From JAWKUK01 sp041398605 (GTDB lineage: Bacteria; Planctomycetota; UBA1135; GCA-002686595): a stretch of DNA of 64,000 nt. Below the pieces are notes generated by a model. It worked only from the letters and a program-made list of their open reading frames with translations. It was not told where the DNA came from and made no database searches. Positions 32,661 through 40,922 of this stretch are shown here, piece after piece. Numbering within the stretch: the stretch's first letter is position 1; each line of letters begins with the position of its first letter. A program made the translations under genes and the position numbers. The stretch is from assembly GCA_041398605.1 (NCBI GenBank), contig JAWKUK010000019.1:1-64000 (forward strand). The letters are read 5' to 3'.

Positions 32661-32844
32661 GGTGGGTCCCAGGGGGGCGATTCGGCTCCAGTCTGGCGCT
32701 GGTCGGTCGCCCGGGTGACGAGCAAGTGACGAGGGGGTGCGCCGAGTGACGCTGGTACACGCACGCGGCGGGGCTCCCCCCCTGGGCATATCGGTCGAAA
32801 TCCCTCGTTTCAGGAGCGACGATCCGTCGAGATCCGCGCGCCGC

Positions 32845-34218
32845 TCACTCGGGCGTCCCGAGGAGCGCGATCAGCTCGTCGCGGCGCCGGTCGCGGGTCG
32901 CGGCGTGGCGCGCCTCCAGGTTGAGGCGCAGCACCGGCTCGGTGTTCGACATGCGCACGTTGAACCACCACCAGTCCTCGTCGGAGAGGTCGCCGAACTC
33001 GACGGTGATGCCGTCCAGCTCGTCCTGCCGCCCCCCCGCGTAACGCGCCTTGAGCGCCGCGATGGCGGCGGCCTTGTCCTCGACGTGGAAATTGATCTCG
33101 CCGGTCGAGTGATAGCGGCGCAAGTCCTCGACGAGCGTCGAGAGCGCACGCGGCTGCCCGTCGGGCCCGGTCAGCGCGCGCCTCGCGAGCACGTTCAACG
33201 CGGTCACCATTGCGATCGCGCCGGAGTCGCACACAAAATTGTCACGGAAGTAGAAGTGGCCGGAGAGCTCACCGCCGAACACCGCGCCGTGCTCGCGCAT
33301 GGTCGCCTTGATGAAGCTGTGGCCGACGCGGTCGCGGTGACCGACGCCCCCGCACTCACGCACGACCTCTTTCACGACCCACGACGAGCGCAGGTCATAG
33401 ACGATGTGCGCGCCCGGCTCTTGCTTCAAGAACTCACGCGCGAGCAACGCCGTCATCAGGTCGGCGGTGATCGTGCGGCCGGTCTCGTCGACGAAGCAGC
33501 AACGATCCGCGTCGCCGTCGAAGCTCATCCCGACATTCGCGCCGGTCGCGCGGACCAGCTCGCGCACGGGGTCGAGGTTCTCTTCCTTGAGCGGGTTCGC
33601 CTCGTGGTTCGGGAACGTGCCGTCCGGCTCCATGAACAACGTCTCGGCGGTGACGTTCGCGAGGAGCGGCAGGATGTGGGGCAGGGTGTAACCCGCCATG
33701 CCGTTGGCCGCATCGATCGCGACCTTCATGGGGCGCTCGACGTCCGCAAAGCGCGCAACGTGCGCCGCATAGTCCGCGAGCACGTCGAGCTCTTGCAGCG
33801 CGCCGCGCTGCGCGACGGGGCCGGGGTACGGCTCGGCGCACATGCGCTCGATGTCGGCGATCCCGTTGGCCTTCGAGATCGGCTTGGCGCCGCGCGAGCA
33901 GAGCTTCATCCCGTTGTACTCGCCTGGGTTGTGGCTCGCGGTCACGGCGAGGCCGCCGTCGACGTCGTGCGAGCCGATCGCGAAGTACACCATCGGCGTC
34001 GACGCGAGGCCGATCGAGACGACGTCGCAGCCAGCGTCGCGCATGCCCTCGATGACGGCGCCGGCGAGCGCTGGCGAGTGCGTGCGGGCATCGCGCCCGA
34101 CCAGAAGACGCCGCGCGCCGAGGAGGCGCACGAAGGCGTGCCCGATCTTGCGGGCGAGCTCGGCGTCGAGCTCGGTCGGGACGAGGCCCCGGATGTCGTA
34201 GGCTTTGAAGATACCCAT
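32845..34218 (-). CDS. manB: Phosphomannomutase / phosphoglucomutase
   Basis: Interconverts hexose 6-phosphate and 1-phosphate for nucleotide-sugar synthesis. It has 457 residues with the four landmarks in order: YDIRG at the N-terminus, the phosphoserine loop TASHNPGEYNGMK, the metal loop DGDADR, the sugar-binding GELSGHF, and the phosphate-binding RMSNTEPVLRLN. It resembles AlgC/ManB-type bifunctional enzymes. It lies alone, facing the same way as icd. Confidence 0.93.
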   Translation of the reverse strand: MGIFKAYDIRGLVPTELDAELARKIGHAFVRLLGARRLLVGRDARTHSPALAGAVIEGMRDAGCDVVSIGLASTPMVYFAIGSHDVDGGLAVTASHNPGEYNGMKLCSRGAKPISKANGIADIERMCAEPYPGPVAQRGALQELDVLADYAAHVARFADVERPMKVAIDAANGMAGYTLPHILPLLANVTAETLFMEPDGTFPNHEANPLKEENLDPVRELVRATGANVGMSFDGDADRCCFVDETGRTITADLMTALLAREFLKQEPGAHIVYDLRSSWVVKEVVRECGGVGHRDRVGHSFIKATMREHGAVFGGELSGHFYFRDNFVCDSGAIAMVTALNVLARRALTGPDGQPRALSTLVEDLRRYHSTGEINFHVEDKAAAIAALKARYAGGRQDELDGITVEFGDLSDEDWWWFNVRMSNTEPVLRLNLEARHAATRDRRRDELIALLGTPE

Positions 34219-34388
34219 GGCGCAAGCAGGTGCAGCAGCGGTCGCAAGGGCGACGCGAGAGATCGAACGTTAGGGAGCAGAGGGGCAGCGGGATCGGTGG
34301 CGCCGCGGCGGGGGGCGCCTCGACGAAGGTGCCGAGACCTGGCGCGCTGCGCCCCCCTCCACCGGCACCCGCCGAAGGCGCGTCCGCG

Positions 34389-35603
34389 TCACTTCATCGC
34401 GACCTGGAGGCCGCGGTCGAGCTCTGCCAAGAACGCCTCGGTGGTCAGCCAGGGCGTGTCCTTCGAGATCAAGAGCGCGAGGTCCTTCGTCATCTTGCCC
34501 GCCTCCACCGTCTCGACGCACACGCGCTCGAGCGCCTCCGCGAAGCGCACAACGTCCGGCGTGCCGTCCATGCGGCCGCGGTGGGCGAGCCCCTGCGTCC
34601 AGGCGAAGATCGACGCGATCGGGTTCGTCGACGTCTGCTTGCCCTTCTGGTGCTCGCGGTAGTGACGCGTCACGGTGCCGTGCGCAGCCTCGGCCTCGAC
34701 GGTCTTTCCGTCGGGCGTCATGAGCACGCTGGTCATCAGCCCGAGCGAGCCGAAGCCTTGCGCGACGGTGTCCGACTGCACGTCGCCGTCGTAGTTCTTG
34801 CAGGCCCACACGAAGCCGCCGCTCCACTTCATCGCCGCGGCGACCATGTCGTCGATCAAGCGGTGCTCGTAGATGATGCCGGCGCCCTCGAAGCTGGCCT
34901 TGAACTCAGCGTCGAAGACCTCCTGGAACAGGTCCTTGAAGCGCCCGTCGTAGGCCTTGAGGATCGTGTTCTTCGTCGAGAGATAGACGGGCCACTTGCG
35001 CGCGAGGCCGTACGCCAGGCAGGCGCGGGCGAAGCCGCGGATCGACTCGTCGAGGTTGTACATCCCCATCGCGACGCCGCCGCCGGGGAACTGGAACACC
35101 TCGTACTCGGTCGGCGCGCTGCCGTCCGCCGGCTCGAAGCGCATCGTCAGCTTGCCCGGGCGGTCGACGACAAAGTCCGTGGCGCGGTACTGATCGCCGA
35201 ACGCGTGGCGGCCGATGACGATCGGCTGCGTCCAACCGGGCACGAGGCGCGGGACGTTCTTGCAGACGATCGGCTCACGGAACACGGTGCCGCCGAGGAT
35301 GTTGCGGATGGTGCCGTTCGGCGACTTCCACATCTTCTTGAGGCCGAACTCCTCGACGCGGGCCTCGTCCGGCGTGATCGTCGCGCACTTGACCCCGACG
35401 CCGTGCTGCTTGATGGCGTTGGCGGCATCGATCGTGACCTGGTCGTCAGTCGCGTCCCGGTGCTCCATTCCGAGGTCGAAATAGAGGAGGTCGACGTCGA
35501 GGTACGGGAGGATCAGGCGCTCCTTGATGAACGCCCAGATGATCCGCGTCATCTCATCGCCATCGAGTTCGACGAGGGGGGTCTTGACCTTGATCTTCTG
35601 CAT
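34389..35603 (-). CDS. icd: NADP-dependent isocitrate dehydrogenase (eukaryote-like type)
   Basis: Oxidises isocitrate to 2-oxoglutarate. It has 404 residues of the homodimeric, mitochondrial/cytosolic-like family: VELDGDEMTRIIW at the N-terminus, SPNGTIRNILGGTVFREPI, STKNTILKAYDGRFKDLF, YDGDVQSDTVAQGFGSLG and AEAAHGTVTRHYREHQKG. This is not the short E. coli Icd type. A TAGACT hexamer lies about 35 bases upstream without a clear -35. Confidence 0.95.
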   Translation of the reverse strand: MQKIKVKTPLVELDGDEMTRIIWAFIKERLILPYLDVDLLYFDLGMEHRDATDDQVTIDAANAIKQHGVGVKCATITPDEARVEEFGLKKMWKSPNGTIRNILGGTVFREPIVCKNVPRLVPGWTQPIVIGRHAFGDQYRATDFVVDRPGKLTMRFEPADGSAPTEYEVFQFPGGGVAMGMYNLDESIRGFARACLAYGLARKWPVYLSTKNTILKAYDGRFKDLFQEVFDAEFKASFEGAGIIYEHRLIDDMVAAAMKWSGGFVWACKNYDGDVQSDTVAQGFGSLGLMTSVLMTPDGKTVEAEAAHGTVTRHYREHQKGKQTSTNPIASIFAWTQGLAHRGRMDGTPDVVRFAEALERVCVETVEAGKMTKDLALLISKDTPWLTTEAFLAELDRGLQVAMK

Positions 35604-35744
35604 AGGTGGAGGGGCCTTCGGCTGCGAGAGGGACGAAGAGTCTAACGCCCGCCCGCGCCTCGCGCGCGCCCCCGTCGCCCCTTGCCGGCGCGAACCGACC
35701 GGGGCCCCCCTCCCCTCACCGACACCGCTCCGCCCGCGGCGCCG

Positions 35745-37049
35745 TCAGCCCGTCGTCAGCCGCTCGCGGTTCTTCCCCCACCAGTCGCGCCACTCGCGCA
35801 CACGCTTGGTGCGCTCGGACTCGCTCGCGTTGGCGTCGAAGCGCAGCGTCTCGTGCGTGAGGGCCTGCAGCGCGAACAGGGCGTGCTCGCGGACGGCGGT
35901 GCGCTCGTCCTCGAGCGCGTCGATGAGCGCAGGCACCGAGGAGACGTCCCCGACCTTGCCGAGGACCTCAGCCGCCACCATCCGCACCCAGAGGTTCGGG
36001 TCCTTCAGCATCGGCACGACGTGCACCGCGACGGCCGGGTCCCGGGTGTCACCGAGCGCGATTACGGCCTCGATGCGCAGGCCTTCGTCCTGGCTCGCGA
36101 GGTCCGCCAAGTGACGCTGCCAGGCGGGCGCGGCCGGCTGGGCAGGCGCCCCCGCAGCGCCCCCGCCAGCCACATCGCCGCTCGGCTCGCCCGCGCCGGC
36201 GGCGGGGTTGACCGGCCCGACCGGAGTGCGGGCCCCGACGACCCGCAGGTTCTCTTCGACGGCGATCAACCGGTCGCGCGCGGCCCGCAGATCGACCTGC
36301 AAGTCCGCGAGGGCGCGGGCGTCAGCCTCACGCTCGCGGCGCGCGACGATGAGCACCTCCTCAGCGCGCGCGCGCGCCGCGGCCAGCTCCTCGCGCAGGG
36401 CCGCCTCCCGGGCCTGGGCAGCGATGAACTCTGTGCGCAGCTCCTCGTTCCCGCGCGCCACATCGCCTTCGACCCCGGCGAGCGCGGCAGCGGACGAGGC
36501 TCGCACCTCCTCCATCCGCGCTTGGAGCTCGGCCGCCCCCGTCGCGCGGGCGCGCCGCGTCGCGTCGAGCTCGCTCTCCAAGTCCACGATCGCGGCGGCG
36601 TGGCGCCGCTCGAGCCCATCGACGCGCTCGACGGCGAGCCAGGTCCCGGCCGCGGCGACGCCGATGGCCAGGAGCCCGAAGAACACGCCGACCCCGCCCC
36701 CGACCTGGCCGCTGCCCATGGCCCCGTCGCCTGAGGCGCGCGTCGCCCCTCGGGCGCCCCCGTGGCCCCGGGACTCGCCGGCCCCTAGCGTCCCTGCCCC
36801 TAGCGCCCCTGTCCCTAGCGCTCCTGTCCCTAGCGCTCCGGTCCCGTAGGCGCCGGCGTCTCCGAACCTGCCGGCCTGCAGCGCTCCGCCGCCCGCGAGA
36901 GCGAACGCGCCGCCAGGCCCCCCTCCGTGCCCCATCGCGGCCTCGCACTGCGCACAGACGACGCGTGTGCCACGCAGGATGGCCCGGCCATTCGAGATGT
37001 CGGCCTGGGGCACGGACTCATTGCAGATGTCACAGAAGAGGATGTCCAT
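35745..37049 (-). CDS. Zinc-ribbon, transmembrane, coiled-coil and HEAT protein
   Basis: A 434-residue protein from ATG 37049. The N-terminus has a CxxC-x22-CxxC zinc ribbon (C6, C9, C32, C35). A Gly-rich region with a pentapeptide repeat (GTGAL) follows, then one membrane helix (about 115-137, GVFFGLLAIGVAAAGTWLAV). A coiled coil (about 145-270) leads to a C-terminal block of HEAT-like repeats with RIEAVIALGDTRDPAVAVHVVPML and LWVRMVAAEVLGKVGDVSSVPALIDAL, ending in WRDWWGKNRERL. The zinc ribbon should face the cytoplasm and the HEAT part the periplasm, or the reverse. The function is unknown. Confidence 0.75.
   Translation of the reverse strand: MDILFCDICNESVPQADISNGRAILRGTRVVCAQCEAAMGHGGGPGGAFALAGGGALQAGRFGDAGAYGTGALGTGALGTGALGAGTLGAGESRGHGGARGATRASGDGAMGSGQVGGGVGVFFGLLAIGVAAAGTWLAVERVDGLERRHAAAIVDLESELDATRRARATGAAELQARMEEVRASSAAALAGVEGDVARGNEELRTEFIAAQAREAALREELAAARARAEEVLIVARREREADARALADLQVDLRAARDRLIAVEENLRVVGARTPVGPVNPAAGAGEPSGDVAGGGAAGAPAQPAAPAWQRHLADLASQDEGLRIEAVIALGDTRDPAVAVHVVPMLKDPNLWVRMVAAEVLGKVGDVSSVPALIDALEDERTAVREHALFALQALTHETLRFDANASESERTKRVREWRDWWGKNRERLTTG
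36783..36848 (-). repeat. 15-bp coding repeat (Gly-Thr-Gly-Ala-Leu)
   Basis: Four to five in-frame copies of a 15-bp unit sit between the zinc ribbon and the membrane helix of the host protein. Confidence 0.85.
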
Positions 37050-37226
37050 AGGGGCGCGCGCCCGAGGGGGGCGTGGTTGGGGCCGCGCGGGGAGGCAGCC
37101 GAAGGAGGCGGTGCCGGCGCGCTCTCCGTGCGTCGGAGGGGGGGCTCCGTCGAGCGCGCACTGCGCGAGAGCCGCCGGGCGGCGTGGACCGTACGAAAAA
37201 CCGCTCAAATCCGGAATCGATCGCGC

Positions 37227-38306
37227 TCAACGCTGCGCGAGGACCACGAGCGCGACACCGGCGAACCCGAGGAGCGTCCCGACGAGCCCCCGGGGCCCGA
37301 AGCGCTCGCCGCTCAGGCGACCGAGCAAGAGAGTGAACAACGGGGTCGTCGCGAAGAGGATCGCGCCAACCCCGCCAGGGAGCTCGCGCAGGGCGAAGTG
37401 GTACGGCACGAGCCCTGCGACGGCGAGCCCCGACGCGATCCAGAGCGCGCGCGAGCGTGCCGCCGGCGCCCCGATCGGGCGGAACGTGCGCGCCAGCTCG
37501 GCGCGTATGCGCTCGAGGGCTGGCGCCCCATCCGCTGGCGCCCCATCCGCTGGCGCCCGCACCGCTGGCGCCCCCACCGCTAGGGCCCCTGACGTCGGGG
37601 CACCTGGCGCGCCACGCAGGCCAGGCACTGCCGGGCGCGGCCGCGTTGCCGGGGAGCGCCCCCCGGCGACCCCAAGGAGGCAGGCGATCGGACCCGCCGC
37701 GAGCACCGCGCCTGCCATACGCAGCACCGCCATGGGGATCACGCCAGCGCTGCCGGACTCCCCGTGGCCGAGCACGACGGCGCACGCGATCACGACGACG
37801 ACGCCGAGCGACAGCAGCACCCCAGCGCGTTTGGCGCCAGGCGCCGAGGCCGACCCGGCGGGGTCCTCGCCGCGGGTGCGCGGGTCCGTGACGACGAGCA
37901 ACACGCCGCCCAGGGTCAAGACCATCCCGAGGACCTGCCACGCGGCGAGCGTCGCCCCATAAGCGAGGCGATCGAGCAGGGCCGCGAGCGGCACGTACAG
38001 GAGCGCGACCGTCGCCGCGGTCTGGATCCCGCAGCGCGTCAGGGCTGCAAAGTAGAGGGAGTCCCCCAGCGCGAAGCCGAGCACGCCCGACAACACGAGC
38101 AGCGCCGCGGACCGGGGCTCGGGCCAAGCCCCCCCGACCAGCGGCAGCAGCAACAAGAACGCCGCGAGGGCGAGGCTGTTCTTGAACGTATTGGCCGCGA
38201 GCGCGGTCGGTGCGCCGCGCGCGCGGAGGGCGCGCGAGACATAGACCGACCCGAGCGCCCAGGTCCCCGCGGCCCAAAGGGCCGACAGCACGCCAAATAC
38301 GAACAC
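37227..38306 (-). CDS. EamA/DMT-family membrane transporter
   Basis: A 359-residue protein with about ten hydrophobic helices in two EamA halves. The first half covers about residues 1-140 (ending GMVLTLGGVLLVVTDP), the second about 165-358 (ending GTLLGFAGVALVVLAQR). It probably exports metabolites; the substrate is unknown. An Ala/Pro/Gly pentapeptide repeat (about 232-262) lies in the cytoplasmic or periplasmic loop of the second half. The gene lies downstream of nothing obvious and is not overlapped. Confidence 0.85.
   Translation of the reverse strand: MFVFGVLSALWAAGTWALGSVYVSRALRARGAPTALAANTFKNSLALAAFLLLLPLVGGAWPEPRSAALLVLSGVLGFALGDSLYFAALTRCGIQTAATVALLYVPLAALLDRLAYGATLAAWQVLGMVLTLGGVLLVVTDPRTRGEDPAGSASAPGAKRAGVLLSLGVVVVIACAVVLGHGESGSAGVIPMAVLRMAGAVLAAGPIACLLGVAGGRSPATRPRPAVPGLRGAPGAPTSGALAVGAPAVRAPADGAPADGAPALERIRAELARTFRPIGAPAARSRALWIASGLAVAGLVPYHFALRELPGGVGAILFATTPLFTLLLGRLSGERFGPRGLVGTLLGFAGVALVVLAQR
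37517..37575 (-). repeat. 15-bp coding repeat in the EamA transporter loop
   Basis: About four in-frame copies of a 15-bp unit encode GAPAD/GAPAV-type pentapeptides in a loop between membrane helices. Confidence 0.8.
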
Positions 38307-38459
38307 GGTTCGCTGGGGCGTCGAGCCCGCTGGGAGACCACGGACATTGAGCCGCGGTCAGAGGGACCACGGAGCGGTGACAACACTGCCGCGCGGCCCA
38401 GTGCTAGGCCGCGCGCCGGCGCAAAGGGAGGCGTCCTGGAAGAGGAGCCCCGAGGACGG

Positions 38460-38594
38460 TCAGTCGGGCTTGGGACCGACGCCCTTACGCTCGGCCTTGC
38501 GCTGGGCGAGGTACTTGCCCGAGCCCATGCCGATCTTGCGCGGCTTACGACGGCCGCGGGTCGGGCCGCCGGCCTTGATTCTGCACTTTGCCAT
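38460..38594 (-). CDS. Small basic protein of 44 residues
   Basis: It starts MAKCRIKAGGPTRGRRKPRK and continues to stop TGA at 38460-38462. A Shine-Dalgarno sequence (AGGAG) lies 8 bases before ATG 38594. The product is strongly basic (11 Lys/Arg in the first 30 residues), with the core GRRKPRKIGMGSGKY. It is too short for most automatic gene callers. Its composition suggests RNA or ribosome binding; there is a weak similarity in pattern to bTHX-type small ribosomal proteins, not enough to name it. It lies between the EamA gene and the radical SAM gene on the same strand. Confidence 0.7.
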   Translation of the reverse strand: MAKCRIKAGGPTRGRRKPRKIGMGSGKYLAQRKAERKGVGPKPD

Positions 38595-38808
38595 GTCGCT
38601 TGCTCCTGCTGCTCCCGAGCGGAGCCCGGACAGTTCTAGGTTCGCCGCTCCCCCGTGACAGGGGGCGGAGGATCGAGCCGAGGATGGTAGCGGCGCCCCC
38701 TGGACCCGACAAGGGGCGGCCCCGAATCCTCCGCGAGAGGCCGCCGCCCCCGGCGCAGCGCCTGGGACAAGCTGGGGGCCGGCGACCGGGGCGTGGCGCC
38801 GGCGGGGA

Positions 38809-40917
38809 TCAAGACCCAGCGTAGATCGGGCGTACGGCCGCGGCCGCTTCGAGGTAGTGCTCCAACGTCAGCGGCGAGACCTCTTCGCCCCCGCTGCCGC
38901 CGGCACGCCGCGACGGGACCGTCGTGTAGAGCGCGGTCGGCAGGTAGGCGGTGAAGAACTCACGGATGGTCGCCTCGATCCGCTCGACGTCGAACCGGCG
39001 CCGCTCACGCATGCCCCCGATGTGCGAGACCGGCGGCACCGGGAGGCCGCCGTGCGTGGCCTCGGGCGCGCGCTGGAAGTGCGTGCGGAAGACCCGCGGT
39101 CCAAACTCGAGGAAGTGCAAGAACGTGTGGTGGGTCGAGTTCGCCCCCGCCCAGGGGTACGGGTGCAGGTCCCAAGGCGCTGCGACACGGTCGAGCTCCG
39201 TTTCGACCTCGAGCTCGGCGTGCGCCGCCCGCTTCCCGGTGCGGTGCGCGAACTGCGCATAGAGCCGCAGGTCGTCGCCCTCGGCATAGAAGACGCTCTT
39301 GATCCCGTAGCGCAGCGGGTCCTGCGCGATGTGCGAGCCAGCCTCGAGGCCGAAGTGCCCGACGATGAAGAGGTCGACACACTCGGCTTCCTCCTCGATC
39401 CAACGGACCGTAGCGAGCGCTTCCGCCAGCGACTCGTCCGGGTGGTCGGTGAAGGTCATCCATTCCGTCGCGATGCCGGCGGCATGGAATGCGCGGTTGA
39501 CCTCGGTGAGGACCTCGCGCGTCACGCCCTTGCGCATGAGCTCGAGGATGCGGTTCGAGCCGCTCTCGATGCCAAACGCAGCCGAGCGCAGGCCCGAGCG
39601 AAAGAGCAGCTCGCAGCGCTCGGGCGTGAAGTACTTCTCGATCTTGAGGTCGCTCGACCAGCGGATCTTGACGTTCTTCTCGATCAGCGCCTCTGCGAGC
39701 TTCACTGCGTACTTCGGCGACAACACGTCGCACGACAGATAGACGTTCTTGACGCCGTACCGGCGCGAGAGCGTCGCGAGATCGCTCGCGGCGCGGTCCG
39801 CAGGGATCTCCCGATACGACGCCGTCGCGGTGTCCGTCAGGCCGTAATAACAGAAGCTGCACTGGCCCCAATAACAGCCGCGCGTCGGCGCGTACAGGAG
39901 GGTGCGGCTCGGCGCGAGGTACGCGTCGAGGTCGAGGTCCGAGTAGTCCGGCAGCTCGGCCTCGCGCATGTCGAGCGTGAAGCGCGGGCCGAGGTGCGGC
40001 TGGCGCGTGCCGGGGTCGACGACCAGCAAGTTCGGCACGTCGGCGAGGAGCGCGAAGCGCGCCTCGGGGGTCGCAGCGGCGCGCCACTCCTCGAGGCGCG
40101 GGAAGAGCGCTTCGAGCGTGGCCTCGCCCTCGTACATGCCGATCCCGTCGACCCAATCCAGGAGGCGCAGCTGCCGCTCGGCCTCGGCGTGGATCGTGAC
40201 CTGATGGATCGCGGGGCCGCCGAGCGCCAGGAAGACGTCGGGCATGCGCTCGCGCAGGAAGCGGCAGAGATAGAGCGCCTCCGGGATCTGAGACGGGAAC
40301 ACCACCGAGATCCCGACGAAGTCGATGCCGTCGGGATCGAAGCGCGGCGGCGGCGTGTCGCTCTCCCAGTCCCAGTTGTCGTACGAGGCGAACGCGCGCT
40401 CGTAGAAGTCGTGCAGCGGGCTGCTGCGATCGCCCCAATAGCGCTGCAAGAGGTCGAAGCTCCACGGCACGACCGAGTGCGACGCATGGTTGAAGCCGAA
40501 GCGATAGGGCCAGTGGGCCGCAGAGAGCGCCTCGAAGTACCCGTCGACCGTGCGCCGCGTCAGCGCGTACTTGGCCGCGTCGTAGAAGTGCTCGCGCGAG
40601 CGGAAGACCTCGAGGGGCGCAGGATCGAGGCTGAGCGCGCGCTCGAGCTGGAGCCGCGCGCGATCGAGCGCGACGTACTCGCGCTGCTCGTCGAAGTCGA
40701 GCCCGTGCGTCCGATTGAGGTGACTGAAGCGCTGGCCGATGCGCCGCCCTACAGCGCGCATGGTGCCCGGCTCGAACAGCCAATGCGTGGCCTCGACGTT
40801 CAGGTCGACGACCGTCGCGTCGAGCCCCCGCGACCGCAGCCACCCCTTCAACGTGGGCAGGCTGAGGTAGGGCTGGGTCGGGTCCGCAAACGGCGGATGG
40901 ATGAGGATACGTTCCAT
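38809..40917 (-). CDS. B12-binding-type radical SAM protein
   Basis: A 702-residue protein. The N-terminal part (about 1-330) has the look of a cobalamin-binding radical SAM protein: MERILIHPPFADPTQPYLSLP, RSRGLDATVVDLN and IDFVGISVVFPSQIPEALYL. The radical SAM core starts at 340, with cluster cysteines C348, C353 and C356 in GCYWGQCSFC, that is CX4CX2C instead of the more common CX3CX2C. It is followed by ESGSNRILELMRKGVTRE, the usual SAM-binding strand. The C-terminal 200 residues are unlike named families. ATG 40917 is 5 bases after the RND pump gene. The substrate is unknown; no precursor peptide or other tailoring gene is adjacent. Confidence 0.82.
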   Translation of the reverse strand: MERILIHPPFADPTQPYLSLPTLKGWLRSRGLDATVVDLNVEATHWLFEPGTMRAVGRRIGQRFSHLNRTHGLDFDEQREYVALDRARLQLERALSLDPAPLEVFRSREHFYDAAKYALTRRTVDGYFEALSAAHWPYRFGFNHASHSVVPWSFDLLQRYWGDRSSPLHDFYERAFASYDNWDWESDTPPPRFDPDGIDFVGISVVFPSQIPEALYLCRFLRERMPDVFLALGGPAIHQVTIHAEAERQLRLLDWVDGIGMYEGEATLEALFPRLEEWRAAATPEARFALLADVPNLLVVDPGTRQPHLGPRFTLDMREAELPDYSDLDLDAYLAPSRTLLYAPTRGCYWGQCSFCYYGLTDTATASYREIPADRAASDLATLSRRYGVKNVYLSCDVLSPKYAVKLAEALIEKNVKIRWSSDLKIEKYFTPERCELLFRSGLRSAAFGIESGSNRILELMRKGVTREVLTEVNRAFHAAGIATEWMTFTDHPDESLAEALATVRWIEEEAECVDLFIVGHFGLEAGSHIAQDPLRYGIKSVFYAEGDDLRLYAQFAHRTGKRAAHAELEVETELDRVAAPWDLHPYPWAGANSTHHTFLHFLEFGPRVFRTHFQRAPEATHGGLPVPPVSHIGGMRERRRFDVERIEATIREFFTAYLPTALYTTVPSRRAGGSGGEEVSPLTLEHYLEAAAAVRPIYAGS

Positions 40918-40922
40918 ACAGC

